NCBI GenBank assembly: GCA_003427395.1
Contig: BFEA01000086.1
Coordinates: 1,593,061-1,616,922 of the forward strand
DNA: 23,862 nt
DNA from: Chara braunii
Lineage: Eukaryota > Streptophyta > Charophyceae > Charales > Characeae
Direction of reading: 5' to 3'
The translations under genes were made by a program, and so were the position numbers. Positions 1-8,439 of the stretch are shown here, piece by piece; positions within the stretch are counted from its first letter, which is position 1; each line of letters opens with the position of its first letter. The notes under the pieces are model-generated. The model saw nothing but the letters and a program-made list of their open reading frames with translations. It ran no database searches and was not told the DNA's origin.

Positions 1-249
1 AAAAGTAAAAAACATAAAGGGTTCATTATTCCTCCCCCTCCCTCCAAAATGGACCCCCCCATTTTTGTAATTTTTTTTTTTTTTCATAAGGGGGGGGGGG
101 GCGCCCTGGTCGCACCGTCGGAATCTCGACCCTGATTGGCAGGACCCCCTTCCCCTTGGCCTCCACAGGCCATCCCCGACCGCGACCGCGACGGTCATGA
201 CCGCGGCCCCGCGGCCCCCACCGCCGGTCGTGGTTATGCATGCGGCGAC
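1..249. other. GC-rich left edge, no gene
   Basis: No convincing coding sequence. The stretch has C-rich and T-rich runs at 30-85, a G run at 90-101, then GC-rich sequence made of short cgaccg/ccgcggcc-like words. The LINE reading frame becomes recognisable only from about 250, so this is either its 5' insertion flank or unrelated sequence. Confidence 0.5.
71..101. repeat. T14 / G12 homopolymer junction
   Basis: Fourteen T (71-84), then cataa, then twelve G (90-101). On the minus strand this reads C-run, TTATG, A-run, which could be the 3' tail of a retroposed sequence. A similar arrangement lies at 23551-23580. Confidence 0.7.
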
Positions 250-740
250 CGTGTAGATTACCGTCCAATTTCACTTCTAAACGTATTCTACAAGACCCTG
301 GCAAAAACGTTGACGTTAAGGTTAGGGAAGATTCTGCTAAGGTTGGTAAAACGCGACCAAGGGCCTTTGTTCAGGGGAGGTCGATCTTCTTCAACATTGT
401 AACGGTAATAGAGTCGGTGGAAGTATTGCAAGAGGAGAACAGAGAGATGACGGTGTTGCTGTTGGATCTTGAAAAGACATACGACCGGGTCGGTTGGTCG
501 TTCGTTCTCACAACCTTGAGAAAGATGGGGGTGGGGGATGGTTTCTGCAAGTGGGTAATGGCAATGTACATGGCGGCCTCTTCCCCTGCGTCAAGGATGT
601 CCGTTGGCTCCCCTCCTTTTTGTTCTACAGTTGGAAGTGTCATTGAACTGCATCAGGAAGCACCAAATAATCAAAGGTCTTCCTCTAGTGGATGGAAGAA
701 AATGCAAGGTAAGAGCACTAGCGAATGACTTTATTCCTGA
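250..740 (+). pseudogene. LINE reverse transcriptase fingers/palm, degenerate
   Basis: The frame of the RPISLLN segment (from about 253) gives way to another frame near 345-360, which carries QGRSIFFN and the motif A aspartate in LDLEKTYDRV. Between about 600 and 660 the usual RQGCPLSP segment of LINE RTs is missing, and the frame resumes with NCIRKHQIIKGL. The catalytic box that should read A-D-D reads A-N-D at 721-729 and is soon followed by a stop. Both catalytic-region defects are visible directly. Assignment to LINE RT rests on family knowledge. Confidence 0.85.
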
Positions 741-2339
741 TTTATGAGAACTTAGTGACTTCATTGACAGCAGTCACAGAAGTCCTATAGGAATATTCAC
801 TGCTTTCGGAAGTGCAAGTGAATTGGAACAAGTCGACTTACATACTCCCAAGGGATTTGTCTTGGTGGTGGAATGGGGTATGGATAGGGTGAACTCGAGA
901 GCGAGCGATTTCTAAAAGTGTTCATCAGTCTGAAGCTTATGTCAGGGGCCCAAGGAGCAATCATTCAACAACGAATTGCAACTAAGTTAAAAGTATGGGG
1001 CTCCACCTGACACTTGTCACTCTTTGGTCGAGCGTTAGTCATAAACTCAACCTTGTTCGCTTTGTTGTTGTTTGTAGCACATGTGAGCGAAATTGCAGGC
1101 CAGTGCTCACACAGATCAAGCGCTTGGTTACCAGGTTTTTATGGAAGCAACGCGCTGGGTTGGATGGAAACTTCCTCGAGAAGGTCGCTTGGGACCTAAT
1201 CATTCAAGATAAAGAAGAGGGAGGGTTGGGATTGATTGAAGAATCAGGCCTTCCTTCGGGCATGGTTGGCGAGAGTGGCAATGGCAGAACGTAGGGAGGA
1301 CTGGATTGTGCTGAGGGAACAAATTTTGATGCACGAGTGGCAGTTGAGCAGGTCGGGGGACGTGTGGGCCTGTTTTTTTGTCAGATCCTTCATGAGACAC
1401 AAACTGAATTTTGAATTTTGGGAAGGGGTGCGGAGAGCCCGAGTGACCTATCCACCTGATAAGAGAACTCCCCCGCAATCAAAAGGGGAAGTTTTGAGGC
1501 AGGGGCTTTTCGAGAACCCCGAAATAACAGACGTGGATGGGAACGAATTCTTGGCCAACTCTGCACCAGGGTCCTTTGGGAAGGCCTAGATTCAAAGGGG
1601 AGCAGTCACTATGGCAGATCTGTGGGACCCGTTGTTGGGAACGTGGAGACCTAGGAGGGAATTGAGGGAGAAGCTTCAGGGATTGAGGACTGTGGAGAGC
1701 CACCTGTCGATGCTCAGGGAGGTCATCCCGCAAGCATGGAAAGTCATCTTGGGCCCGGACGGCCAGGGCCCATTAAGCACCTGATATGCCCCGACACCCC
1801 AGACATCCCCCTCTACGGTGTGGAACCTACAGGAGATCACTGAAAGCGGCTTCAGAAGAGTGACAGACAGGACAGTCTGCCCCACGGATGGCAGTCTGCG
1901 CGAGGGACAAATGAGTACGATCCAGGTATGGGACAACCCCCCGCAGATAAGGGTGATACAGAGGAGGGACGGAAGAGGGAATGTGGTCCGAGCACATTGG
2001 GTGGGCGGCCGTGGGCCAGATCCCGTTGTGCCACCTGTCGATAGATCCAGAAGCATGGAGCTGGTCAGAGAGCAGAATCACAAGACATCACCCGAAAGGA
2101 CTGAACTTGGCCTGTTTCTCATCAGGGGAGTCCTAGTTAATTGCGAAGAAGGCACAGAGGACGCCGATGTCGGTGGCAATTGCTAGATGGAGCACTGTAC
2201 TACCGCTGGACCTGCAAGTGGAGGCAGGGAACTTCAGAAAACTGTGGGGGGTGCTCCTGGACCTACCAAATGTGAAACATGCAGGGACCCTGTGGGTACT
2301 GTCTCTGCAGGTAACACCATCTGCAGTATGGCTCTACGC

Positions 2340-2640
2340 CCGCGGTGTGGAAGTGGAGCTAGGTTACACCCGTTGTAGATGGCCGTTTGAATCTATGCGT
2401 CATCTATGGTGGGAGTGCCCCGCGTCCATAAGAGTTTGGCAGTGGTGGGTCATACATTGGCAATTGATGGGGGGTGAAGGCATAGCGTGGGATGAAAAGT
2501 GAGTGCTGTTGGGTTTCAACCCCGAAGACTGCACTGGACTAAGAGGATGGTCGTATCTGGCACAAGTAGCCAGAGCTACAATTTGCTCAGTGATCTGGGC
2601 CGACCGTAACCGCTCGAGATTTGAAAGGTGATCGTTCTCT
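2340..2640 (+). pseudogene. LINE C-terminal zinc-binding (RVT) region, degenerate
   Basis: The frame beginning at 2167 holds C-x8-H-x4-C in CRWPFESMRHLWWEC (2374-2418), matching the second half of the plant RVT zinc-binding motif. The first Cys-x2-Cys partner is not visible. A VWQWW tract follows, as in the family. After a stop near 2500 the next frame carries ICSVIWADRN (about 2580-2612), the usual C-terminal box. It looks like a decayed copy of the same ORF2. Confidence 0.72.
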
Positions 2641-2840
2641 GATAAGGAGATTAAGGCAGCAGTCAAAAAAGGGTTGAGACAGACAATCACAGTGGACTGG
2701 AGAAGGAAGGCGAAGGAAGGGAAAGCTTGTCGACGCTCACTGTGGTGGTTCCTAAAGACTTGGGCAATTTGCAACCAGTTAGTGGGGTTTCAACGGTCCG
2801 GTGGACTAGTTTTCTCGAGTTGGTTATTGGACGGGGGATA

Positions 2841-3269
2841 GGGAAGAGTTTGGGGGAATAGGAACGAACCAGGGTATCTCGGTTCGAGGCTTGGGCTGGA
2901 GGATGTCGACTAGGGGTGGAGAGTGGTAAAGTACCAGGGCACGTAGGAACGTCTGCTCCAACCGGTCGGATTAGATCGGTACCGGGCCGGGTAGGCCTGT
3001 GTAAATAGTGGTAGGATTAGAGGAATCCCAAAGGCTTAGCAGGTAACAGTTATAGTATGAGTTTGGAAGATGAGTATGGATAGCACAAACAAATGTGGTA
3101 AAGATGCAGAGAATGAAATGAGTTTGCAGTTAAAATTTTGTAGAAAGATGCCAGCCCTGTGGGCTGTAAGCGAAATCGGTTGAAGCTGTCGGGATAACTC
3201 CGGGTAAAATTGTGAGGTCCCCGGCGTCAAGTGATATTTTGTTTGGAAATGAATGGATATGAATTCAGC
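2841..3269 (+). other. Probable LINE 3' flank, no gene
   Basis: G-rich and T-poor, with no ORF of note on the + strand. It lies between the last recognisable LINE codons and an A18 tract, so it may be LINE 3' UTR. No target-site duplication could be paired by eye with sequence near 250. Confidence 0.35.
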
Positions 3270-3287
3270 AAAAAAAAAAAAAAAAAA
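3270..3287. repeat. A18 tract
   Basis: Eighteen consecutive A. It may be the LINE poly(A) tail on the + strand. On the minus strand it is a T run that ends the 37-bp repeat family copy at 3310-3346, and would then resemble a pol III stop. The two readings are not distinguishable here. Confidence 0.6.
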
Positions 3288-3309
3288 TGCCCACTTATCG
3301 AGGTGTTGA

Positions 3310-3346
3310 AGGCTCCATCTATTAGTGGGGAGCTGCACCTGCTGGA
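3310..3346 (-). repeat. Dispersed 37-bp repeat, copy 1
   Basis: Hand alignment with 5572-5608 gives 33 of 37 identical bases and no gaps. Both copies lie 3' of an A-rich tract followed by ttgccc/tgccc. On the minus strand each copy therefore runs into a T-rich tract, as in a small retroposon. Orientation is assigned on that basis only. No clear tRNA-type A/B box pair is present. Confidence 0.6.
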
Positions 3347-3358
3347 CATCGGGTCCAA

Positions 3359-4019
3359 CCCTCTTGTACAATCATGCTGAGTAAGTATTTGTATGGCGTG
3401 ACTATACTGTGTGAATATGTTTGTAAAGTCTGTATATGCTGTGTGAAGCTCAAGACCCTTGCCAATGTATGTACATTGTCCCCTTGTGGAGCAGGACACA
3501 TTGATTACTCTCAAAGGTCGGCGAAGGATTGACCTCCTGCCATCCTAGCCACTTAACAGACATAGTCTTTCCAGTAGTCCCATCAAGCACCCCAGGAATG
3601 AAAACCTAATTCAAGCCACGAAAATCCTAAACGACCAACACCTTTCCAGGAGAGCAATCAACAACTCCGCCCTCGCCAGCCCCTCCTCACATACCAAAAA
3701 ATACAAAAGACGATTGATCGCACCTAGAAGTCGGACATATGGCCCACACAGTGATTAGGGTTTGAGAATCAGCCAACCCCGAATAGTCAAAGGTTCGTCA
3801 TTGCTTAACCGACCCCTACCCGGCGCAAGATAAAGAACTGTGGGTCAGCTGGGAGAGACTCCACAGGTGAGGGAGGGGGGAGACAGAAACCCACAATCAA
3901 CCTCAGACCCAAAATTATGTCGCGCTGACAGCCCATCGTTGCCACTGCTCGTTGTCGTACAATATACTGACCTTGTGTTTTTATAATTGTTGATGTTGTA
4001 AGAGGTGTCGTTGTTTTAC
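3359..4019. other. No gene seen
   Basis: Mixed unique-looking sequence. ORFs on both strands are short and show no recognisable domain or conserved motif. The long minus-strand ORF over 3805-4374 is driven by the adjacent trinucleotide repeat and is not credible as a gene. Confidence 0.5.
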
Positions 4020-4345
4020 TCACAGCAGTTGATATTATTGTTGTTGTTGTCTTCAGAACGCTGTCATTGTTGTTGTAACATTTATCCCGATGGTTGTCGC
4101 CGGCATTAATGCGGCTGTTGTCATAGGTGTTATCGTCTCCGTTGCAGTTGTTGTCGTCATCGTCGTCATTGTTGTCGTTGTCGTTGTTGTTGTTGTTGTT
4201 ATTGTTGTTGTTGTTGTTGTTGTTGTCGCTGCTGTTATTGTCGCTGCCAGCACCTATGTCTTGTTGTTGTCGCTTCCAGCACCTCTGTCTTGTTATTGTC
4301 ACTGCCGACACCTTTGTTGCTGATATTGGTGTCATCGAAATTGTT
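4020..4345. repeat. Imperfect GTT/GTC trinucleotide region
   Basis: Period-3 sequence made of gtt, gtc, att and gct triplets, purest at about 4169-4229. It opens artificial ORFs in several frames: poly-Val and poly-Leu on +, poly-Asn and poly-Thr on -. The interruptions argue for an old, decaying microsatellite rather than selected coding sequence. Confidence 0.9.
4234..4320. repeat. 29-bp minisatellite, three tandem units
   Basis: Three consecutive 29-bp units (4234-4262, 4263-4291, 4292-4320), each starting gttRttgtc and carrying a gcc-a/g-acacc or ccagcacct core. The first two units differ at only a few sites; the third is more diverged. The array sits at the end of the trinucleotide region and probably arose from it by slippage. 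Confidence 0.85.
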
Positions 4346-4349
4346 GTTA

Positions 4350-5500
4350 GAGGCCGATCGTCAGTTATCACCATAATCTGACCTTGAGGAGCTTGAGGGT
4401 AACACGGTGCTTCCTGCCCCCTTGTCGTGTCCCCATCTCAGGCGTTGTTGTAATAGTGGACGGATAGTGCTTGCCCCTCCCTGAAAAGGTTGTAGCATAT
4501 GTGCATGAGCCCACGCTCCTGCGCCCAATCAATGGTGTCATCTAGTTGAGGATCTGGCCCCTCCTCAAAAGCCCAAATGGTATCAAACATTTGTTGGGAG
4601 TGTCCTCCAGCCCATCAACTATTGAAGCGCCTCCCCCATGAACCTCAAATGGATGGTTTGTTGTCGAGGACAACACCCATACAAGCTTCTGCAACTGCGG
4701 AGGCCCCTCTCCAGAATTGACGAACACACGTTTGCCTGTTGTTGTAGTCTTTCGACGCCATCTCCACGTGTGTCGTCGCTACTGTCTCCCTCTAGATTGT
4801 CGATCATCACCCCACCTCTTCACGCCGACCAATCTCCCACTTTTCCACCAATAGATCTACTTTGAGTATTTGCCACGTCACCACTCCACCTGACGCACGG
4901 CGGGAAACATAACCCAACCAGAAGCCACCCAGTATGATGTGACCTGGCTAGTCACGCGAAGGCAGTTGGGCCTTGTCAGCTGCGATCGCTCAGAGCGTTA
5001 GCGCTCGTTGTGATGTGGGGGTCATCAAGTCCGGACAAGGGACGAGCCCTGTCCATGATGCGAGAGAAAGTTTAACAGATGAGTCAAAATCGTCCCCAAG
5101 CATTGAACTTCCAACAGAAAAGGGACTCGAGGATCTTTGTAACAGTTGTAAAGTCCCACTATCCTCGCTTTGTATTGTCCCACTATCTTATGCCATTCCA
5201 ATAGCGTCAGGATCGGTGTCTTAATACAGTCTGTAGGCGTCTACCTATGGTGTGACCAGGTGATGATCTGGTTTTGTCCTTGTTGGATGTATGGACCGAC
5301 TTGCTAGTGTTGTCCGACTGTCTGGCTGCCCATTTGCTTGTCCTTCTCTTTCAGTGCAGCTGACCTGTTTGCCTTGTGTTGCCTTGCCGCTCTGTTGCTT
5401 TGCCTACTTCCCCACAAATAGATTGCAGTATTGTTCGAAAACAATTTGAAGAAAAAAAAAAACGAAGGATCACATCCTTATCCTTTTTTTTCTTAAAAAA
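4350..5500. other. No gene seen
   Basis: About 1.1 kb of mixed-composition sequence. ORFs are under 85 codons and carry no domain I recognise. A short palindromic cluster (gcgatcgctc, ttagcgctcg) lies near 4982-5010. From about 5451 the sequence becomes A/T-homopolymer-rich and leads into the second copy of the 37-bp repeat. Confidence 0.5.
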
Positions 5501-5571
5501 AATAAAAATAAAGTTGCCCTTTTGGGTGCTGGAAGTGCAGATAGGAGCAGCCACCTCCATCCCCTTTCGGG

Positions 5572-5608
5572 AGGCTCCCTCTATTGGTGGGGACTTGCAC
5601 CTGCTGGA
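5572..5608 (-). repeat. Dispersed 37-bp repeat, copy 2
   Basis: Matches 3310-3346 at 33 of 37 positions. Flanking sequence on the minus strand can fold: aaccccttt at one side pairs with aaaggggat at the other (about 5562-5618). The A/T-rich tract at 5493-5512 corresponds in position to the A18 tract by copy 1. Confidence 0.6.
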
Positions 5609-6049
5609 AAGGGGTTCCATCATCCCTCATTTAAATCATAGAATTTGGAGTATTGTAGGAACCATAGTGAACAAAACATTGTGCCTCATCACCCTTGGTG
5701 GGCGCGTCATTTAGCAATACTACCTAGCACTAAATACTCTTGCAGAATGAATATTATCACTCCTTCAGGTATATCTAAACCAGGATTGTGGGACTACAGC
5801 TGTAGGAGAAGGAGCGCATACAATCACACCACGAGATCACACGGAGTTCACACTGGACGCCAGAGAGATGAAGACCAGGTAGCGCACCTTCAAAATTTCA
5901 GAAAATTATCATATAAACAATTAAGAGTTTCTGTCACAGGCGCTCAACAGCGCAGACCCAAGTATCCAGAATCTCCACTCAGGTATGTATCTCCCTCAAA
6001 ACTCTTCTCTCGTCTTCCTCCCTTGGTCTTCTCTCTGTCTTCTACCTCC

Positions 6050-6112
6050 AAAAAACTCAGTTTCAATTTTGTTCAAAAAATAAAAGATGTTCATTTTGAC
6101 GAAATGGTAGTT
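6050..6112 (-). repeat. ~63-bp insert in the 3' LTR, related to 16200-16255
   Basis: The sister LTR reads straight from ctacctcc into ttgtatctccc (near 14010-14025), while this LTR has about 63 extra bases between the same words. The reverse complement of the insert aligns with 16200-16255: both begin atttcgtcaaaa and share an aaattgaaa block, with about 80% identity by eye. This marks it as a copy of a short dispersed element rather than random slippage. Confidence 0.7.
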
Positions 6113-6202
6113 CCTGTATCTCCCTATCTGTATGCACTCACACTCCCTGAGGCTCTATCATTCCAGGACCAACTCTGAATACACCCATTGATATGCCTAT
6201 TA

Positions 6203-6388
6203 ACCCTCTGAAATCTACTACTAACCTACGTAGCACCGTGTTCGCGTTCGGAGGCGAACGCGAACATGTTCCCCCTAACGCGAACAAACGTCCAAAACCC
6301 TCCGAACGCGAACATTAAAAAAAAGCAACTTTTGCCTTGGAGTCATGTTCAAATTCGTAGCCAATCATGAGTTAAAAATCAAAACCCG

Positions 6389-6421
<33 letters not shown>

Positions 6422-6480
6422 GGAAAAAAAATTATGTTCGCAAGTTGTTCGAGTGAACGTGCGAACACATTCACGCAAAC
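6203..6480. repeat. Tandem duplication unit 1 (278 bp)
   Basis: From accctctgaa at 6203 to the base before the same word at 6481. It includes about 23 bp of LTR flank, the left TIR and most of the nested element, but lacks the element's right end. Unit 2 starts at 6481. Confidence 0.85.
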
Positions 6481-6805
6481 ACCCTCTGAAGTCTACTACT
6501 AAATAGTACTAACCTACATAGCACTGTGTTCTCGTTCGGAGGTGAACGTGAACATGTTCCCCCGAACGCGAACAAGCGCCCAAAAACCTTCGAACGCGAA
6601 CATAAAAAAAAAAAAGCAACTTTTACCTTGGAGTCATGTTCAAATTCATAGCCAATCATGAGTTAAAAATCAAAACCCGAAAAAATAATTTTATTTTTGT
6701 TTTTTTTTACGAAAAAAAAAAAATGTTCGTAAGCTGTTTGAGTGAACGTGCGAATACGTTCATGCGAACGTGAAGGGGTGCGAACACGTTCGTCGTGCTA
6801 CGCAG
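6226..6805. mobile_element. Nested 580-bp TIR element (MITE-like)
   Basis: It begins CTACGTAGCAC and ends GTGCTACGCAG, which are inverted repeats with one mismatch in 11. It is flanked by CTAAC at 6221-6225 and 6806-6810. The sister LTR shows an empty site with CTAAC once (14122-14126 region), so this is a true insertion with a 5-bp target duplication. There is no transposase ORF. The interior repeats gaacgcgaac/gttcgcgttcg words and a T29 run (6391-6419). The superfamily is not assigned. Confidence 0.85.
6481..6805. repeat. Tandem duplication unit 2, with element right end
   Basis: Repeats unit 1 from accctctgaa through the second left TIR (CTACATAGCAC, 6514-6524) and interior, then continues into the true right TIR. 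It carries a few extra bases (atagta) before its left TIR and scattered substitutions relative to unit 1, so the duplication is not very recent. Confidence 0.85.
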
Positions 6806-7000
6806 CTAACTACTAACACTCTGCATAGGCGCAGCTATGGTTGCCTTTTCCCTGTCAGTGCTCTCTCTCCCTCCTTCTCTCTCTCGCTGTGCAACACTCT
6901 GGCTTCAACACTTTGCCCCTGACAATACCGCACAAGTGCACCAACACTTCCACACTTCATGCGAATTAACTATCTGTCGAATGAGGAGGCTGGTCGATCC

Positions 7001-7007
7001 TTATATA
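7001..7007 (-). promoter_or_regulatory. LTR TATA box (3' LTR)
   Basis: Minus strand TATATAA, within a block well conserved with the sister LTR. It would mark the U3/R promoter region. Confidence 0.55.
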
Positions 7008-7224
7008 GTCTTGGACCGTACTTCAACTCGTGACAGCCTTTGCTTCTTGGGGCTTGACTGGGTTCCAGTACCACATCCCCACGGCCTGTTTGCTTTCGAA
7101 TGTCAAGGCCTGGAACCTTCCCGGATTTCCATTGGTCTGCTGCTGCTTGGGCCTTTGAGTCGTGACTTTTCGATTTTGGCATATGGCTTTGATTGTGGAC
7201 TGATTCTTGCCTCTGGAGCACATG

Positions 7225-7576
7225 TAAAGAACCTAAGTCCAATATGGACCTAACACATCTGAAGTGCACTGCAGACTCATCTTAAATGAAAATGAAAAAG
7301 ATGAGAGCATACAGTGGAACCGGCGAACCATTTGAATCTCTTTTCGAATAGGGCAGAGGGCTCGCAGTACCTTTATTTACAGCAGCAGCCTAGCAATAGG
7401 TGCGCAGCGCAGCGCTGGTCTGGTTGTGCGCACAGTCAACAAACAGGAAGGAATCTAAATCGATGGACTCGAAAGAGCACATTGCATACTTGAGCAGTAC
7501 GAATCCGTCGGCGGTCGGGTGAGACTAACCAAGCAGTCGTTGGATGCTCCGACATCTACCGACTTCGTACCCTTTG
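7225..7576. repeat. ~350-bp segment present only in the left LTR
   Basis: Homology to the sister LTR stops after acatg (7220-7224) and resumes at acgact (7579). The intervening ~350 bp has no counterpart near 14560. It contains a possible stem with tgcgca/tgcgcac words near 7400-7435. No clear terminal inverted repeats or target duplication were found, so it may be an insertion here or a deletion from the other LTR. Confidence 0.65.
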
Positions 7577-7817
7577 ACACGACTTTAACTTGTGGAACTG
7601 CCATTTTACTCGTGGGATGTGATTATTCAATATGACTTTTCATTATGAGAGATGAATTTTGCCCCTAAGATGTGAATGTTTGTCGGGGTGCCTGTTGGAC
7701 TTAACTGCTAAGGTACCCGACTGTAACTTTTCTGAAATTGATAAACTCGGCCTTTCTTGGCCAGGGCCTCTGACCCCGAAAATCAAATTTGGGGTCTGAA
7801 CCGTGGAAGGCCTTTCA

Positions 7818-7829
7818 CTCTCGTCGGCC
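7818..7829 (-). other. Candidate polypurine tract
   Basis: Minus strand ggccgacgagag lies immediately upstream of the 3' LTR start. It is purine-rich only in its last eight bases. Position supports the role more than composition does. Confidence 0.4.
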
Positions 7830-7952
7830 TAATTTCAAGGTCCTTTGAGAAAGTTACCAATTTTATATGTCTATTATGTTAACCCCTGTCTTAGCTCTTT
7901 CATAATAGGACACAATATGCGGTGCGGTCTCCATTAGTTCATCTCTTGTAAA

Positions 7953-8222
7953 CTAGCGATCTTCTGTAGGGTTCTGATAGACAAATCTGACCTTATATTG
8001 TTTTTGTGGTCTACCCCTGCGTCCAGATCTGTAAACGTCTTCCCAAACAATCTTTTCCACATCATACTTACCATCCATATCAGGGGGAATCATAGATTTG
8101 CATGACAGAAACATATCATTGCTAACGCAAGGAAGTAATTTGGAAGCATGGAACACCGGATACGTGTGGAAGTGAGGAGGGATTTCAACAACATACGAAG
8201 GACCATCCATATCACCAATCAC
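7953..8222 (-). pseudogene. Gypsy integrase C-terminal end with chromodomain
   Basis: This 89-codon open stretch is the C-terminal part of pol. The first half carries HTYPVFHASKLLP, the conserved tail of Ty3/Gypsy integrases. From about residue 53 (8066 downward) it reads YDVEKIVWEDVYR and then KQYKVRFVYQNP, matching the chromodomain pattern of an opening YEVEKI strand and a Y-x-V-[KR] strand. It ends at NPTEDR and a stop, just where an intact chromodomain would continue into the conserved tryptophan and helix. In chromoviruses this domain directs integration to particular chromatin. Frame breaks separate it from the integrase core upstream. Confidence 0.85.
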
Positions 8223-8439
8223 ATCAAGAATTTGTCACGGTCCTTTATACGCGGGCAACATTTTTTGAAAAATGTTCTCTTAAGGGAGAAATTCTTTTGA
8301 CTTTTCCCAGACCATGTCTCCTGCAACAAATTGTGAAGGTCTGCATTGCTTGTTAGCCTGCTCTACCATTTGACGTTGTGCTTTGCTAATATTTTCTTTA
8401 ACTTTTTCCAGATCTTTTTGATACTAAACAACAAATTAT

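Larger units (their letters stand above)
250..2840 (+). pseudogene. 5'-truncated LINE (non-LTR retrotransposon) ORF2 relic
   Basis: In life this ORF would encode reverse transcriptase for target-primed integration. Pieces follow the order of plant LINE ORF2 across shifting frames. First is the RT start with RPISLLNVFYK and a GRSIFFN box (253-400). Next is palm motif A with LDLEKTYDRV (Asp near 465). The YADD-equivalent box near 716-735 reads A-N-D. Then come an NWNKS segment (~820), LSLFGRALVIN (~1014-1050), RFLWK (~1130) and GGLGLI (~1220). A tryptophan-rich region (1236-1589) and an RVT zinc-binding remnant with HLWWECP (~2400) follow. The C-terminal IWADRNRSRF box is near 2600. The endonuclease domain and ORF1 are absent, so the copy is 5'-truncated. 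At least five frame changes and several stops make it non-functional. The 3' boundary is uncertain: recognisable coding ends near 2760, and the nearest A tract is at 3270. Confidence 0.88.
5801..7817 (-). repeat. 3' LTR of the Gypsy element (left copy, with nested inserts)
   Basis: Homologous to 13745-14818. The terminus at 7817 is clear: ggaaggcctttca here, ggaaggtttttca in the sister. The terminus near 5801 is approximate, since homology becomes firm only from about 5811; the sister has about 18 more bases there. It is about 940 bp longer than the sister LTR because of a 580-bp nested element (6226-6805), a ~63-bp insert (6050-6112) and a ~350-bp segment (7225-7576). In the hand-aligned block 7001-7117 versus 14343-14459 there are 9 differences in 117 bp, 8 of them transitions. 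Confidence 0.9.

Noticed and set aside
4090-4374. Long poly-Val, poly-Leu, poly-Asn and poly-Thr ORFs
   Set aside because: All arise from the GTT-type trinucleotide region, which opens several frames on both strands.
3805-4374. 189-codon minus-strand ORF, among the longest in the window
   Set aside because: About a third is Asn/Asp repeat and the rest has no recognisable motif.
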